Shown here: in pieces, positions 11,441 to 22,266 of the stretch
Position numbering within the stretch: position 1 is the stretch's first letter
Layout of the letters: each line of letters starts with the position of its first letter
Source: VAZQ01 sp963725065
Lineage (GTDB): Bacteria; Pseudomonadota; Alphaproteobacteria; Rhizobiales; Xanthobacteraceae
Direction: 5' to 3'
Length of the DNA stretch: 64,000 nucleotides
Assembly: GCA_963725065.1 (NCBI GenBank)
Contig: CAVRXD010000050.1
Coordinates: forward strand, 62,001-126,000
Program-made: the position numbers and the translations under genes
The notes under the pieces: generated by a model
The model's input: only the letters and a program-made list of their open reading frames with translations
Database searches by the model: none
Told to the model about the DNA's origin: nothing

Positions 11441-12871
11441 TCACTCCTGCAATTGCCGCTTCAGCAGCTCGATCTCCTCGGCCAGCGCCGTGTCGGTGCT
11501 CACGAGATTTTCGATCTTTCGCACCGCGTGCAGCACGGTGGTGTGGTCACGGCCGCCGAAACGGCGTCCGATCTCGGGCAGCGAGCGCAGCGTCAGTGTT
11601 TTGGCGAGGTACATCGCGACCTGGCGGGGGCGCACCACGTTGGCGGTGCGCCGCGACGACAACAGATCGGCACGGCTCACATTGTACTGGCGGGCGACCA
11701 CCCGCTGAATGTCCTCGATCTTGACGCGCTTGGGCTCCTGCGGGCGGATCAGGTCGCGCACCTCGCGCTCGGCCATCTCGAGCGTGACGGGCTGGCCCGT
11801 GAGCTTGCTGTGGGCAAGGAGCCGGTTGAGCGCGCCTTCGAGGTCGCGCCCGTTATGGGTGACCGCCTTGGCGATGAACGCCAGGACCGGGGCGGGGACG
11901 TCGAAACAGGGATGGTGATGCCGGGCGGCTGCGGCGCGGCACTTGAGGATTTCAAGGCGCAACTCTTCCCCGAGCGATCCCATCTCGACCACGAGCCCGC
12001 CGGCGAGTCGTGAGCGCACCCGCTCGTCCAGGCTCTCGAGATCGGCCGGCGGCCGGTCGGCAGCGATCACCACCTGCCGGCCGGCATCGATGAGCGCGTT
12101 GAGGGTATGGCAGAACTCGGCCTGGGTGGATTTGCCTTGCAGAAACTGCAGATCGTCGATCACCAGGACATCGATGGTCCGGAGCGCGTCTTTGAATGCC
12201 AGCGCGTTCTGAGCCCGCAGCGCGGCCACGAAGCCGTACATGAACTTTTCCGCGGTGAGATAAAGCACCTTGCGCTCAGTGCTGGTGTTGCCGGCCCAGG
12301 CCAGGGACTGCAGCAGGTGGGTCTTGCCGAGCCCGACGCCGGCGTGAATGTAGAGCGGATTGAACATGACGGCGTCGCCGCGCCGCCCCTGAGCAACCTG
12401 TTTTGCGGCAGCGTGAGCGAGGGTGTTCGAGCGTCCGACGACGAAGGTCTCGAAGGTCAGACGCGGATCGAGCGGGGAACCGCCAAGAGCGTCATGCACG
12501 GCCGCGACCGGCCCGATCGCGCAGCGCACGTCGCTGCCGTTGATCTTGGTCTCGCGGGTGTCGCGCGGACCTACCGGCATCTCCAGCGGCTTGAGCTTCG
12601 GCGGCAAGGTGCGGATCACCGCGGAGCGCACCGTGAGTTCGATGCGCGAGAAGTCCGGCTGCTCGGCCTGCCAGCAGGCCAGCACCCGCTCGGCGTAATG
12701 GGACTGGATCCAACTCTTGAGAAAGCGGGTCGGTACGGACAGCTTCACCGTATCCCCTTCGCTGCCGTCGAGCTCCATGCGAGCGAACCAGCTCGAATAA
12801 ACATCGTCACCGACTTCGGCGCGGAGACGATCTCTCACCCGCGTCCAGCGGTCCTGATCCATGCTCGGCAT
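11441..12871 (-). CDS. dnaA: Chromosomal replication initiator protein DnaA
   Basis: A 476-residue AAA+ initiator that binds DnaA boxes and opens the origin. Domain I is at the N-terminus ('RVRDRLRAEVGDDVYSSWFA'), and domain II is short. The ATPase has Walker A 'GVGLGKTH' (178-185) and Walker B 'VLVIDD' (235-240). Domain IV carries the DNA-binding signature 'GGRDHTTVLHA'. The frame is open to 12976, but the ATG at 12871 has AGAAGAGA about nine bases before it and starts where homologues do; an ATG three codons inside is the alternative. Three direct repeats of a GCGACACGAA-type 10-mer lie 80-115 bp upstream. Confidence 0.97.
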   Translation of the reverse strand: MPSMDQDRWTRVRDRLRAEVGDDVYSSWFARMELDGSEGDTVKLSVPTRFLKSWIQSHYAERVLACWQAEQPDFSRIELTVRSAVIRTLPPKLKPLEMPVGPRDTRETKINGSDVRCAIGPVAAVHDALGGSPLDPRLTFETFVVGRSNTLAHAAAKQVAQGRRGDAVMFNPLYIHAGVGLGKTHLLQSLAWAGNTSTERKVLYLTAEKFMYGFVAALRAQNALAFKDALRTIDVLVIDDLQFLQGKSTQAEFCHTLNALIDAGRQVVIAADRPPADLESLDERVRSRLAGGLVVEMGSLGEELRLEILKCRAAAARHHHPCFDVPAPVLAFIAKAVTHNGRDLEGALNRLLAHSKLTGQPVTLEMAEREVRDLIRPQEPKRVKIEDIQRVVARQYNVSRADLLSSRRTANVVRPRQVAMYLAKTLTLRSLPEIGRRFGGRDHTTVLHAVRKIENLVSTDTALAEEIELLKRQLQE

Positions 12872-12950
12872 TTTGTGTGTCTCTTCTTGATCGGCATAAA
12901 CGGATGGGTGCAACGCGGACGAAACGCGATACTTCCGGGACGCCACTCGG

Positions 12951-12986
12951 GCGGACACGAAGCGACACGAACGCAAGCGACACGAA
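12951..12986. repeat. Direct 10-bp repeats upstream of dnaA
   Basis: Three direct copies of GCG(G)ACACGAA lie at 12951-12961, 12962-12971 and 12977-12986, upstream of the dnaA start. An inverted near-copy (TTCGTGTCGT, one mismatch) is at 13259-13268. They could be a binding site for a dnaA regulator. They do not match the DnaA box or the CtrA site as I know them. Confidence 0.5.
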
Positions 12987-13419
12987 GGAAGAAGGGCCGC
13001 GGCTTTTCGGCCGAGGATAGGGTGTGCGTGCGAGACGCGACAGATACGGGCGGGGGGGCGCTCAATGCGGCGGCGGAGCCGGACCTCGCACGGCAGTGAC
13101 GAAGTGAGACAACGCGCCGTTCGGCGGGCACCAAGAGGTGCAAACCCGGGAACGACTGATCCGCCTCGCTGTGGTCATGCTACCCCCCTGTCCATCACCG
13201 CCGCTCGTGGCGACGGCCATGCACATGTTCAGGTTCTTCGAAGTATTCTTGGGTCTGCTTCGTGTCGTCCGACTACTACAAGCTCGACGGCACGAAGCAC
13301 AGGCTTATGTCCATCCACGCCAGGCGCATACAAAATCGAAGTTGAAGCCGAGAACGACCAAACATGAGTCATCCATCCTCATCTTCGATGAAGCTCGAAT
13401 ACGAACCTTTTACTGAAAA

Positions 13420-13437
13420 CCGCTGGTGGCCCAGCGG
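13420..13437 (-). terminator. Terminator-like hairpin, minus strand
   Basis: On the minus strand a 7-bp stem (CCGCTGG/CCAGCGG) with a 4-nt loop is followed by TTTTCAGTAAAA. It lies about 690 bp past the rpsT stop, upstream of dnaA, and would keep rpsT-side transcription out of dnaA. The plus-strand side lacks a T run. Confidence 0.45.
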
Positions 13438-14121
13438 CAGGGGAAAATAGCACGACCCCGGCCCCCTGCAACGACTTCGCTCACGCCGCGCGGAAGCGAG
13501 TCACGTCCAATCGCGTTGGCGCGCTCCGCGTTGGGCCTCCAAGCTTTGTCATAATATTTTGAATTAACTTACATATTTGAGCGAAACTTATCAGAGGCCG
13601 CAGCCGGCCAGCCGCGGCGAATTTGATTTGAAACGAAACACCTGCGATGCGAGGAACTGGCCCAAAAACCAAGTCCTCGCTGTCGCTTTCCAGATAAGCC
13701 GTTCTGCAGACAGCTATTTCTTTGAGCGGAAATCGAGGGTAGCCCCCGACTCGCGTGCGACAATTGGGCAATATCTGCTGACGCGCAGATAAGGTCTCCC
13801 ATCATGCATTATCGCCAAGCGTGTGACGCTTGTGCAACGAAGCGATTGCAGAAATCCGACAATCGTCAATTATCAAAAGGAGTTTTGTGACAGCGCGTGG
13901 GTCCGGCGACGGAGCGCGGGTGACCATGCGGTGCTCGCGCTCGCGTAATGCGCGCACTCCGTACAGAAGTGCGGGATCATCATCACCGGCGGGAAGCTCG
14001 CGCGCGAATGCAGAGCGAAGTCAGCGCCATGCGACGCCGCGATTCCGGTCGAGCGGGCTTGCTCGCGCGATTTCGGTCGATAAAGGCTGACGTCTTCGGG
14101 ACCGTGCAGCGAAGTTGACTG

Positions 14122-14388
14122 CTAATTGCCGAGCTTCGCGACGCGATGGGAGAGGCGCGACACCTTTCGGCTCGCGGCGTTGGGATGCACGATGCCCTTC
14201 TGTGCCGAGCGCATGATCACCGGCTCGGCTTCCTTCAGAGCAGCGAGTGCTTGGGCGCGGTCGCCGCTGGCGATCGCTTCCTCGACCTTGCGCACGAAAC
14301 CGCGCATCTTCGAGCGTCGCCCCTTGTTGATTTCGGTGCGTCGGGCGATCTTGCGGGTGGCCTTGCGGGCGGAACTGGTATTAGCCAT
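14122..14388 (-). CDS. rpsT: 30S ribosomal protein S20
   Basis: An 88-residue primary 16S rRNA-binding protein of the small ribosomal subunit. It begins 'MANTSSARKATRKIARRTE', contains the basic helix 'INKGRRSKMRGFVRKVEEA', and ends 'ASRKVSRLSHRVAKLGN'. The frame is open much further upstream, but the ATG at 14388 is the family start. Its place upstream of dnaA on the same strand matches the usual order in Hyphomicrobiales. A gene-free stretch with repeat copy 1 lies behind its start. Confidence 0.97.
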   Translation of the reverse strand: MANTSSARKATRKIARRTEINKGRRSKMRGFVRKVEEAIASGDRAQALAALKEAEPVIMRSAQKGIVHPNAASRKVSRLSHRVAKLGN

Positions 14389-14686
14389 GCCTGTGCTCGT
14401 TGTGCGGGCGCTGACGCGGCCCGCGGATTGTCGTCCGGCTCGATGTCGTAAAACGGACATGGCGGCGAGCATTTCGCCGCCAAGCGCGCCGCTTATAGTC
14501 GCCCCGCCTGCAACCGTCAACGGGCCGTCCGCCGGTCCGCTGGCGTCGCGGTAGGCCGGGGGGAGGGGCACTCTTGATCGGCGGGCCGCTGGCGCATGAT
14601 CGCAAAAGCGGTAGCAGATTCGGCCAAGATCGGCGGCCAGGCAGACGCCTAGGTCGAATTACGCTGCAATCCAGAGCGATTTCACG

Positions 14687-14852
14687 CTAGTGCGGTGGAT
14701 TTGAAGTTCCTATCATTATAGCCGCGCGTTTGTGTAGGAACTTCAAATCCAAAACCGCACTAGAATCATAGATTTGCTAGTGTCCCTTTGATTCCGAAGT
14801 TCGCAAACGAGTGTGCCGCATAATGATGCGAACTTCGGAATCGGGACACTAG
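14687..14852 (-). repeat. Paired-hairpin interspersed element, copy 1 (inverted orientation, A then B)
   Basis: Two long hairpins. Hairpin A (14687-14763) has arms CTAGTGCGG...GGATTTGAAGTTCCTA and the reverse complement, with a 3-nt bulge. Hairpin B (14777-14852) has arms CTAGTGTCCC...GATTCCGAAGTTCGCA and the reverse complement, with a TTT bulge. A 13-nt spacer lies between them. Relative to copies 2 and 3 the element is inverted, and its core reads GAAGTTC instead of GACGTTC on all arms. The right end (CTAG) supplies the TAG stop of the DapA-family gene. The rest of the rpsT upstream gap (14389-14686) holds nothing I can name beyond the likely rpsT promoter. Confidence 0.9.
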
Positions 14853-15778
14853 CCGACGCGGGCCTTGGCGCCGGTTTCGCGCTCCCGGGCACTGCGCCCC
14901 CGCAAGCTGTCGTAGGCGGCCGAAACGGCGGCCCGGTCCTGCGCCGGGAACACGCTCAGCGGCGGCTGCACCCGCGACCAGCCTGCGTCATCGTGAATAT
15001 GCGCGATCAGCGCCTTGACCCCCGGAACAAGCTGCTTGCCGTCGAATAGCTTGCGGATGGCTACGGCGGCATCGAGGGCAGCCGTATCGCCATTGCGCCA
15101 TGCCCGTGCGCACAGGTCGGCATTGAGGTTGGCGGTGGCGGAGATGCAGCCGGCGAAGGCGCCTGTGCGGGCCTCCATCAGCACCGCTTCCGTCGACGGG
15201 AACACTTTGAAGCCGGGTGCGACCGTCGCGGCCTCGCGTGCATACGCCATGTCACCCGACGAATCCTTCAGTCCGACGATACGCGCGCCGAAAGTCTCGA
15301 CCAGGCGCGCGACCAGCTTGACGTGCCAGGGCAGCCCGGATTGGGCGGGGAAATGATAGAGATAGAGCGGAATGGGATCTGCCGCGGTCGCCTGCACGAT
15401 GAGTTCGACGTAGGCGAAGAGCCCGTCGTCCGGCACGCCTTTATAGTAGAAGGGCGGCAGCACCAGCGCGCCCGCGAAGCCGAGCTCGGCGGCATGCCGC
15501 GTCAGCGCGATCGCGTCAGCGACCGAGGCCGCGCCGGTGCCGACCATGAGCCGGTCGAGCGGTAGTCCCGCTGCGCGGTAGGCGCTCATGACGCGTTTGC
15601 GTTGTTCCAGCGAGAACGATGTCGCCTCGCCTGTTGTGCCGAGCACGTTCAATCCGTCGCAGCCGTTGGCGAGCAGGAAGCGTGCGAGCGCGGTCGAACG
15701 CGCGCAGTCCGGCTCGCCCTTGTCGTCGACGGCGGTCGCGATGGCGGCAATCACGCCCTGAAGTTTGCTTGCGGTCAT
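14849..15778 (-). CDS. DapA-family (dihydrodipicolinate synthase-like) class I aldolase
   Basis: A 309-residue TIM-barrel lyase of the DHDPS/N-acetylneuraminate lyase family. These enzymes form a Schiff base between a lysine and a keto acid, usually pyruvate. The expected lysine is in 'IVGLKDSSGD', the barrel tyrosine in 'IPLYLYHFPAQSG', and the substrate loop in 'NVLGTTGEATSFSLEQR'. An AGGAG site precedes the ATG by five bases. The genuine lysine-pathway dapA is probably elsewhere, because this gene has no lysine-biosynthesis neighbours. The stop codon and 3' end fall inside repeat element copy 1, so the C-terminal tail may have been changed by its insertion. Confidence 0.85.
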   Translation of the reverse strand: MTASKLQGVIAAIATAVDDKGEPDCARSTALARFLLANGCDGLNVLGTTGEATSFSLEQRKRVMSAYRAAGLPLDRLMVGTGAASVADAIALTRHAAELGFAGALVLPPFYYKGVPDDGLFAYVELIVQATAADPIPLYLYHFPAQSGLPWHVKLVARLVETFGARIVGLKDSSGDMAYAREAATVAPGFKVFPSTEAVLMEARTGAFAGCISATANLNADLCARAWRNGDTAALDAAVAIRKLFDGKQLVPGVKALIAHIHDDAGWSRVQPPLSVFPAQDRAAVSAAYDSLRGRSARERETGAKARVG

Positions 15779-15861
15779 GTTGTCTCCTGATCCGGCACGA
15801 CAGATGTGACGACTGACGGCGAAGGCTTGTCACTCCTCTGCCGGGCCTCCTCTGTTGTCAA

Positions 15862-18141
<2,280 letters not shown>

Positions 18142-18386
18142 CTCAACCCCTTACAAGAGCTTGCGCAGAGCGGCTGGAGAGCCGAAGGTAATCCGTCTTA
18201 CTCTCCCCGCGTGCGGGAAAGTCATGAATCCATCACCCCCCACCTGCGCCATCATGCTGGCGTGGGTAAGGGCTCGTCCACAGCGATAGGTTGTCCGGAC
18301 CGGGAATAATTGAACGGCGAGGGCGAGCGCGCTAATCGGTAGCGCGAAGACGCACATTTCTCCAGGGCGTAGAACGGACACGCGCC

Positions 18387-18710
18387 ATGATCCGCTTTGT
18401 ATTTCGTTTCGCCGGGCTGGTGGCGCTTGCCTTGGGTTTCATCTTCTTGGTCCATGACGGCACCAAGTCGATCGCCGACCAGACCTTGTATCTCAGCAGC
18501 GTGAGCTCGACCTGGGAAAACGTGCATCAGAGCTCGCTCGCGGCGTTGCAGCCCGTGGTCGAGCGTTATGCCGGGACGTGGGGATGGCAGGGCGTGGTCA
18601 AGCCCTACTTTCTCGACCAACCGGTCTCGCTCGTGCTCGCCATCATCGGCGCCATCCTGATCCTGTTGGGGCGGAAGAAGAAACCGCTGATCGGATACGC
18701 CCGCGACTGA
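18387..18710 (+). CDS. Small two-helix inner membrane protein (107 aa)
   Basis: A hydrophobic segment at about 5-22 ('VFRFAGLVALALGFIFLV') is followed by a soluble stretch of some 55 residues and a second hydrophobic segment at about 82-96 ('LVLAIIGAILILLG'), with a basic end 'RKKKPLIGYARD'. This predicts an inner-membrane protein with both ends in the cytoplasm and a periplasmic loop containing Trp residues. I do not recognise a named family. The gene converges on the heme-binding-family gene at 18764 and shares a hairpin terminator with it. Confidence 0.7.
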   Translation: MIRFVFRFAGLVALALGFIFLVHDGTKSIADQTLYLSSVSSTWENVHQSSLAALQPVVERYAGTWGWQGVVKPYFLDQPVSLVLAIIGAILILLGRKKKPLIGYARD

Positions 18711-18718
18711 AACAATAT

Positions 18719-18742
18719 GGACCGCGGCTGACGCCGCGGTCC
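18719..18742. terminator. Bidirectional hairpin between convergent genes
   Basis: A perfect 10-bp stem (GGACCGCGGC/GCCGCGGTCC) with a TGAC loop sits between the convergent genes ending at 18710 and 18764. On the minus strand it is followed by an A/T-rich run (ATATTGTTTC), so it fits that gene best. Confidence 0.7.
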
Positions 18743-18763
18743 GTTCGGTCCCTTCGGCGCAGA

Positions 18764-19345
18764 TTACTTGATGGTGTCCGCGCCCGCCTTGCAGGCGACC
18801 GCGTCCTGATCGCCGGTGGCGCCGCTGCAGCCGATCGCGCCGATGATCTTGCCGCCCTCAACGAGCGGGAAGCCGCCGGGAGAGGCCACCAGCGTCGGGT
18901 CGAGCGTGCCGGCGAAGGCGCCGGCCGGCGTCTGCATGACATTGAAGAAGACCTGAGAGGGCCGCCGGAAGCGGGCCGCCGTACGGGCCTTGCCCTGCGA
19001 GATCCCGACCGAGGCAATCTGGGTCTGATCCATCCTGTAGAAGTAGACGAGGTCGCCGTTCGGATCGACCACCGAGATCGCGAGCTTCCAATTGCGCGGC
19101 GACTTCTTGGCCTCGGCCACCGCGGCGGCCACCACCTGCGCGGCACGATCGGCGGTAATCGACGCCCCGTATGGAACATCGAACGGCATCTGATCAGGAA
19201 CGGCCGCCGGCGCAGCCGGTGCCGCTGGCGCGGCCGGTGCTGCCGGCGCTGGGGCCGGCGCGGGTGCGGGTGCCTGCGCCCACGCGGCGCCAGGCATCGC
19301 GAGCGCGGCACAGGCAGCAAACAAGGTGACAACAACACGACGCAT
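18764..19345 (-). CDS. Exported GlcG/HbpS-family heme-binding-like protein
   Basis: A 193-residue protein with a Sec signal peptide ('MRRVVVTLFAACAALAMPGAAWAQ'), an Ala/Pro linker of about 30 residues, and a GlcG/HbpS domain. Landmarks are 'LAISVVDPNGDLVYFYRMD', 'SQGKARTAARFRRPSQ', 'SPGGFPLVEGGKIIGAIGCSG' and a C-terminal 'QDAVACKAG'. Some members bind heme; others have no known ligand. The start is the ATG at 19345, eight bases after GGGAGG; an upstream GTG at 19360 lies within the ribosome-binding site region. It shares a terminator with the convergent gene at 18387. Confidence 0.85.
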   Translation of the reverse strand: MRRVVVTLFAACAALAMPGAAWAQAPAPAPAPAPAAPAAPAAPAAPAAVPDQMPFDVPYGASITADRAAQVVAAAVAEAKKSPRNWKLAISVVDPNGDLVYFYRMDQTQIASVGISQGKARTAARFRRPSQVFFNVMQTPAGAFAGTLDPTLVASPGGFPLVEGGKIIGAIGCSGATGDQDAVACKAGADTIK

Positions 19346-19586
19346 TTTAAGTCCTCCCACTTTGGTTTAATCGCCGTCCTTGCTGGCACGGCGTTCATAC
19401 GCGCGTCAGCATACGGGCTTGCATTCGGGCGCGAAACGGGGTTGTCGGCCTCGATGCGGCCCGCGCGCTCGTGTGACCCCGCGGCGGGTCGGTTGGACGC
19501 GCAGTGCGGGCAACGGAGACGCGAGACAGGTGCGCCGCGCCTCGACCGCACCTATATTGGTGTCACGATCACGGGAGAACGATGCC

Positions 19587-20261
19587 ATGTTCATGTTCAA
19601 GAAGAAGCTTGAAATGCCGTCGGCCGCCGAGGCATTGCCCGGCCGTTCGACCCCGATCCCGACCGCGCGGGAGCACTTCGTCCTTCACCGTCCGATCAAG
19701 GGGCCGTATCCGGAGGGTCTCGAAACGGCGGTGTTCGGCCTGGGCTGCTTCTGGGGCGCCGAACGCAAGTTTTGGGAACTGGGCGATGGCATTTACACCA
19801 CCGCCGTCGGCTATGCCGGCGGACCCACGCCCAATCCGACCTATGAGGAGGTGTGCTCCGGCCGAACCGGCCACAACGAGGTCGTGCTGGTGGTCTATGA
19901 CCCCAAGAAGATCTCGTATGAGCGCTTGCTCAAGACCTTCTGGGAGAGCCACGACCCCACGCAGGGCATGCGCCAGGGCAACGACGTCGGCACGCAGTAT
20001 CGCTCCGGCATCTATACGTTCACGCCCGAGCAGCGCAAAGCCGCGGAGGCGTCGAAGGCGATGTATGACAAGGAGCTCAAGGCGCGCCGCTTCGATGCCG
20101 TCACCACCGAGATCGTCGATGCGCCTGCGTTCTATTTCGCCGAGGACTACCACCAGCAATACTTGGCGAAGAACCCGATGGGATATTGCGGCCTGGGCGG
20201 CACCGGCGTGAGCTGCCCGATCGGCATTCCGGCCGGGGTCAAGCAGACGGCGCAGGCATAG
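19587..20261 (+). CDS. msrA: Peptide methionine sulfoxide reductase MsrA
   Basis: A 224-residue repair enzyme that reduces methionine-S-sulfoxide in proteins. The catalytic motif 'GLGCFWGAERKFW' contains the nucleophilic Cys. 'TAVGYAGG', 'TGHNEVVLVVYDP' and 'FWESHDPTQGMRQGNDVGTQYRS' are diagnostic. A C-terminal Cys in 'GYCGLGGTGVSCP' is placed to act as resolving Cys. The frame is open upstream to 19380, but the ATG at 19587 is preceded by GGGAG about ten bases away and gives the normal length. A strong terminator follows. Confidence 0.95.
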   Translation: MFMFKKKLEMPSAAEALPGRSTPIPTAREHFVLHRPIKGPYPEGLETAVFGLGCFWGAERKFWELGDGIYTTAVGYAGGPTPNPTYEEVCSGRTGHNEVVLVVYDPKKISYERLLKTFWESHDPTQGMRQGNDVGTQYRSGIYTFTPEQRKAAEASKAMYDKELKARRFDAVTTEIVDAPAFYFAEDYHQQYLAKNPMGYCGLGGTGVSCPIGIPAGVKQTAQA

Positions 20262-20344
20262 CGTCCGACGCGGCGAGCGGAGGTCGTCAGCTCGTCGCGT
20301 CCCGGAACAGACCCGAGCCAAAGTATTTTGTGCAAGACGGCGGC

Positions 20345-20369
20345 GCGGCTGCGGGAATCCCGCAGCCGC
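20345..20369 (+). terminator. Rho-independent terminator after msrA
   Basis: An 11-bp perfect GC stem (GCGGCTGCGGG/CCCGCAGCCGC) with an AAT loop, followed by GTCGCTTTT. It lies 84 bp past the msrA stop. Confidence 0.8.
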
Positions 20370-20428
20370 GTCGCTTTTCCGGCCTATCATCGTGAATGAT
20401 TGCGATCGCCCGCATCCCGGAGCCCGCC

Positions 20429-20962
20429 ATGCGCCGCATCGAGTTGATTATCGAGACGATCATTTTCCAAACCCGCTGGATTCTGGCGCCGTTCTATCTC
20501 GGGCTCGCGTTCTGCATGTTGCTGTTGCTCTATCATTTCGGCGTGCAGATCTTCGAGTTCGTGGTCAAGATTCCGCACGCGAGCGAAACCGACGTGATCC
20601 TCGGAATCCTGACGCTGATCGACGTCGTATTCACCGCAAACCTGGTCTTGATCGTGGTGCTCTCGGGCTACGAGAACTTCGTATCGCGGATCGAGGCCGA
20701 CGACCACGATCGGCCGGACTGGATGACCAAGGTCGACTTCGGCGGCCTCAAGCACAAGCTGATGACCTCGATCGTGGCCATCTCGGCGATCCAGCTGCTG
20801 CGGGCATTCATGAATATCGAGCAGTACGACAACACCAAGCTTGCGTGGCTGGCCGGGATCCATGTCGTGTTCCTGCTCTCGATGCTGGTCGTGGCGCTCG
20901 CCGATCGCCTCTCGGAGGACGGCGAGGAGCCGGAGCACGCCCGTTCCAGGAAAACATCATAA
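20429..20962 (+). CDS. UPF0114 (YqhA-like) inner membrane protein
   Basis: A 177-residue integral membrane protein of the UPF0114/TIGR00645 family, whose function is not established. It starts 'MRRIELIIETIIFQTRWILAP', the family N-terminus, and has three to four hydrophobic segments, including 'FYLGLAFCMLLLLYHFG', 'VVFTANLVLIVVLSGYENF' and 'VVFLLSMLVVALADRL'. An in-frame ATG at 20396 would add 11 polar residues and is less likely. A terminator separates it from msrA. Confidence 0.85.
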   Translation: MRRIELIIETIIFQTRWILAPFYLGLAFCMLLLLYHFGVQIFEFVVKIPHASETDVILGILTLIDVVFTANLVLIVVLSGYENFVSRIEADDHDRPDWMTKVDFGGLKHKLMTSIVAISAIQLLRAFMNIEQYDNTKLAWLAGIHVVFLLSMLVVALADRLSEDGEEPEHARSRKTS

Positions 20963-21187
20963 GGACGCGCCGGGACGCCACTTCATCGCTGAAGGCTTTT
21001 CGGTCGCCCCGCTCGCCGTCGTGATTGCATGGCGCCGCCGATGGCCGCCGGCGCGCCGCCATCCCTATCGGCGTGCTCTCATTGACGATAGGATGTCGCT
21101 TGAACGCGCGCCGGCGGAACAGCCGTTTGCGATTCCGTATCGCTACAGAACGCGCCATGATGCCTGCTTCACACGAGGGAGAGCGTG

Positions 21188-22162
21188 ATGCATGCGGCTC
21201 GTTCACTTCTGCTTCTGCTGATATGCGTCGTCTGTCCGGGACTGCTCGCACCGGCGGCCGCCGCCGACAAATATCCCAGCCGTCCCGTGCACTGGGTGGT
21301 CGGCTTTGCGGCCGGCGGACCGAACGACATCGTGGCGCGGGTGCTCGGTGAGTGGCTGTCGGCTCACCTTGGCCAGCAGTTCGTCATCGAGAATCGCGTC
21401 GGATCCGGCGGCATGATCGCCGCCAACGCCGTGATCAATTCCCCGCCCGACGGCTACACCATCATGTTCGTCGCCCCCAACAATGCCATCGGGACGACGC
21501 TGTACAAGAGCCTTCCGTTCGTGTTCCTGCGTGACACTGCTCCGGTCGCCGGCATGATGCGGCTCACCAATGTCATGGTGGTGCCGCCGTCGCTGCCGGT
21601 GAAGACCGTCGGCGAATTCATCGCTCACGCCAAGGCCAACCCGGGAAAGCTCAGCTACGCCTCCTCCGGTAACGGCACCTCGGTGCACATGTCAGCCGAG
21701 CTGTTCAAGATGATGGCGGGGCTCGACATGGTCCACGTGCCCTATCGCGGCTCGTCCGCCGCCTATCCCGATCTCATGACCGGAAAGGTGCACGTGCTGT
21801 TCGACAACCTGCCGGGCTCGGTCGGATTCGTGCGGACCGGCCAATTGCGGGCGCTCGGCGTCACCACGGCGAAGCGCTCGGATGCCATTCCGGACGTACC
21901 GGCGATCGGCGAGATCGTTCCGGGCTACGAGGCCAGCGTCTGGTACGGCATTGCCGCGCCGAAGGGGACGCCGCCCGAAGCGATCGAGGTGCTGAACAAG
22001 GCGCTCGCCGCCGCGTTGGCCGACCCCAAGATGCAGGCGCGCATCGCGGAACTCGGCGGCACGCCGATGCCGATGTCGCCGGCCGAGTTCGGCAAGCTGG
22101 TGGCCGATGAAACCGAGAAATGGGGCGCGGTGGTGAAGTCGGCCGGATTATCGGTGGAATGA
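21188..22162 (+). CDS. Bug-family tripartite tricarboxylate transporter receptor (TctC-like)
   Basis: A 324-residue periplasmic solute receptor. It has a Sec signal peptide ('ARSLLLLLICVVCPGLLAP' to 'AAAA') and the Bug landmarks 'VVGFAAGGPNDIVARVLGE', 'FVIENRVGSGGMIAANAV' and 'PPDGYTIMFVAP'. GAGGGAG precedes the ATG at 21188; a GTG one codon earlier is possible. There are no tctA/tctB genes beside it, so it is a second orphan receptor. Ligand unknown, probably a carboxylate. Its stop is directly followed by a hairpin. Confidence 0.9.
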   Translation: MHAARSLLLLLICVVCPGLLAPAAAADKYPSRPVHWVVGFAAGGPNDIVARVLGEWLSAHLGQQFVIENRVGSGGMIAANAVINSPPDGYTIMFVAPNNAIGTTLYKSLPFVFLRDTAPVAGMMRLTNVMVVPPSLPVKTVGEFIAHAKANPGKLSYASSGNGTSVHMSAELFKMMAGLDMVHVPYRGSSAAYPDLMTGKVHVLFDNLPGSVGFVRTGQLRALGVTTAKRSDAIPDVPAIGEIVPGYEASVWYGIAAPKGTPPEAIEVLNKALAAALADPKMQARIAELGGTPMPMSPAEFGKLVADETEKWGAVVKSAGLSVE

Positions 22163-22189
22163 CGGCCGAGCGGTCTGTGGCTCGGCCGT
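22162..22189. terminator. Hairpin directly after the Bug receptor gene
   Basis: A perfect 10-bp stem (ACGGCCGAGC/GCTCGGCCGT) with an 8-nt loop begins at the stop codon, followed by CCGATTT. The T run is weak. Confidence 0.6.
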
Positions 22190-22235
22190 CCGATTTGCAC
22201 TGACGCACGCGATGGGGTGCCGTGCCAGGCAAAGC

Positions 22236-22259
22236 AAGCGTGCCGGCGCCGGCACGCTT
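22236..22259. terminator. Perfect palindrome between convergent genes
   Basis: A 24-bp perfect palindrome (AAGCGTGCCGGC and its complement) lies 8 bp from the dienelactone hydrolase stop. It can form a hairpin in both directions and probably terminates the minus-strand gene. Confidence 0.6.
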
Positions 22260-22266
22260 ACGCCGT

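Larger units (their letters stand above)
12872..14121. other. Gene-free region between dnaA and rpsT
   Basis: A 1.25-kb stretch with no convincing gene, between rpsT and dnaA (both minus strand). It holds the dnaA 5' region, a short direct-repeat cluster (12951-12986), a minus-strand terminator-like hairpin (13420-13437) and an AT-rich patch at about 13545-13580. I searched by eye for TTATCCACA-type DnaA boxes and found no exact match, so I do not call an origin here. In several alphaproteobacteria the origin is away from dnaA. Open frames of 80-100 codons exist on both strands but resemble no known protein and lack good ribosome-binding sites. Confidence 0.5.

Noticed and set aside
12107..13099. 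330-codon plus-strand open frame opposite dnaA
   Set aside because: It is antisense to a conserved gene and shows no domain.
13481..13805. Minus-strand open frames of 78-96 codons between rpsT and dnaA
   Set aside because: No recognisable domain and no ribosome-binding site; treated as non-coding.
13366..14045. GANTC sites (13366, 13498, 13748, 14041) as a sign of CcrM control of dnaA
   Set aside because: Their number is no higher than chance for a stretch of this length.
12872..14121. Calling oriC in this gap
   Set aside because: No canonical DnaA box was found by eye, and in several alphaproteobacteria the origin is not next to dnaA.
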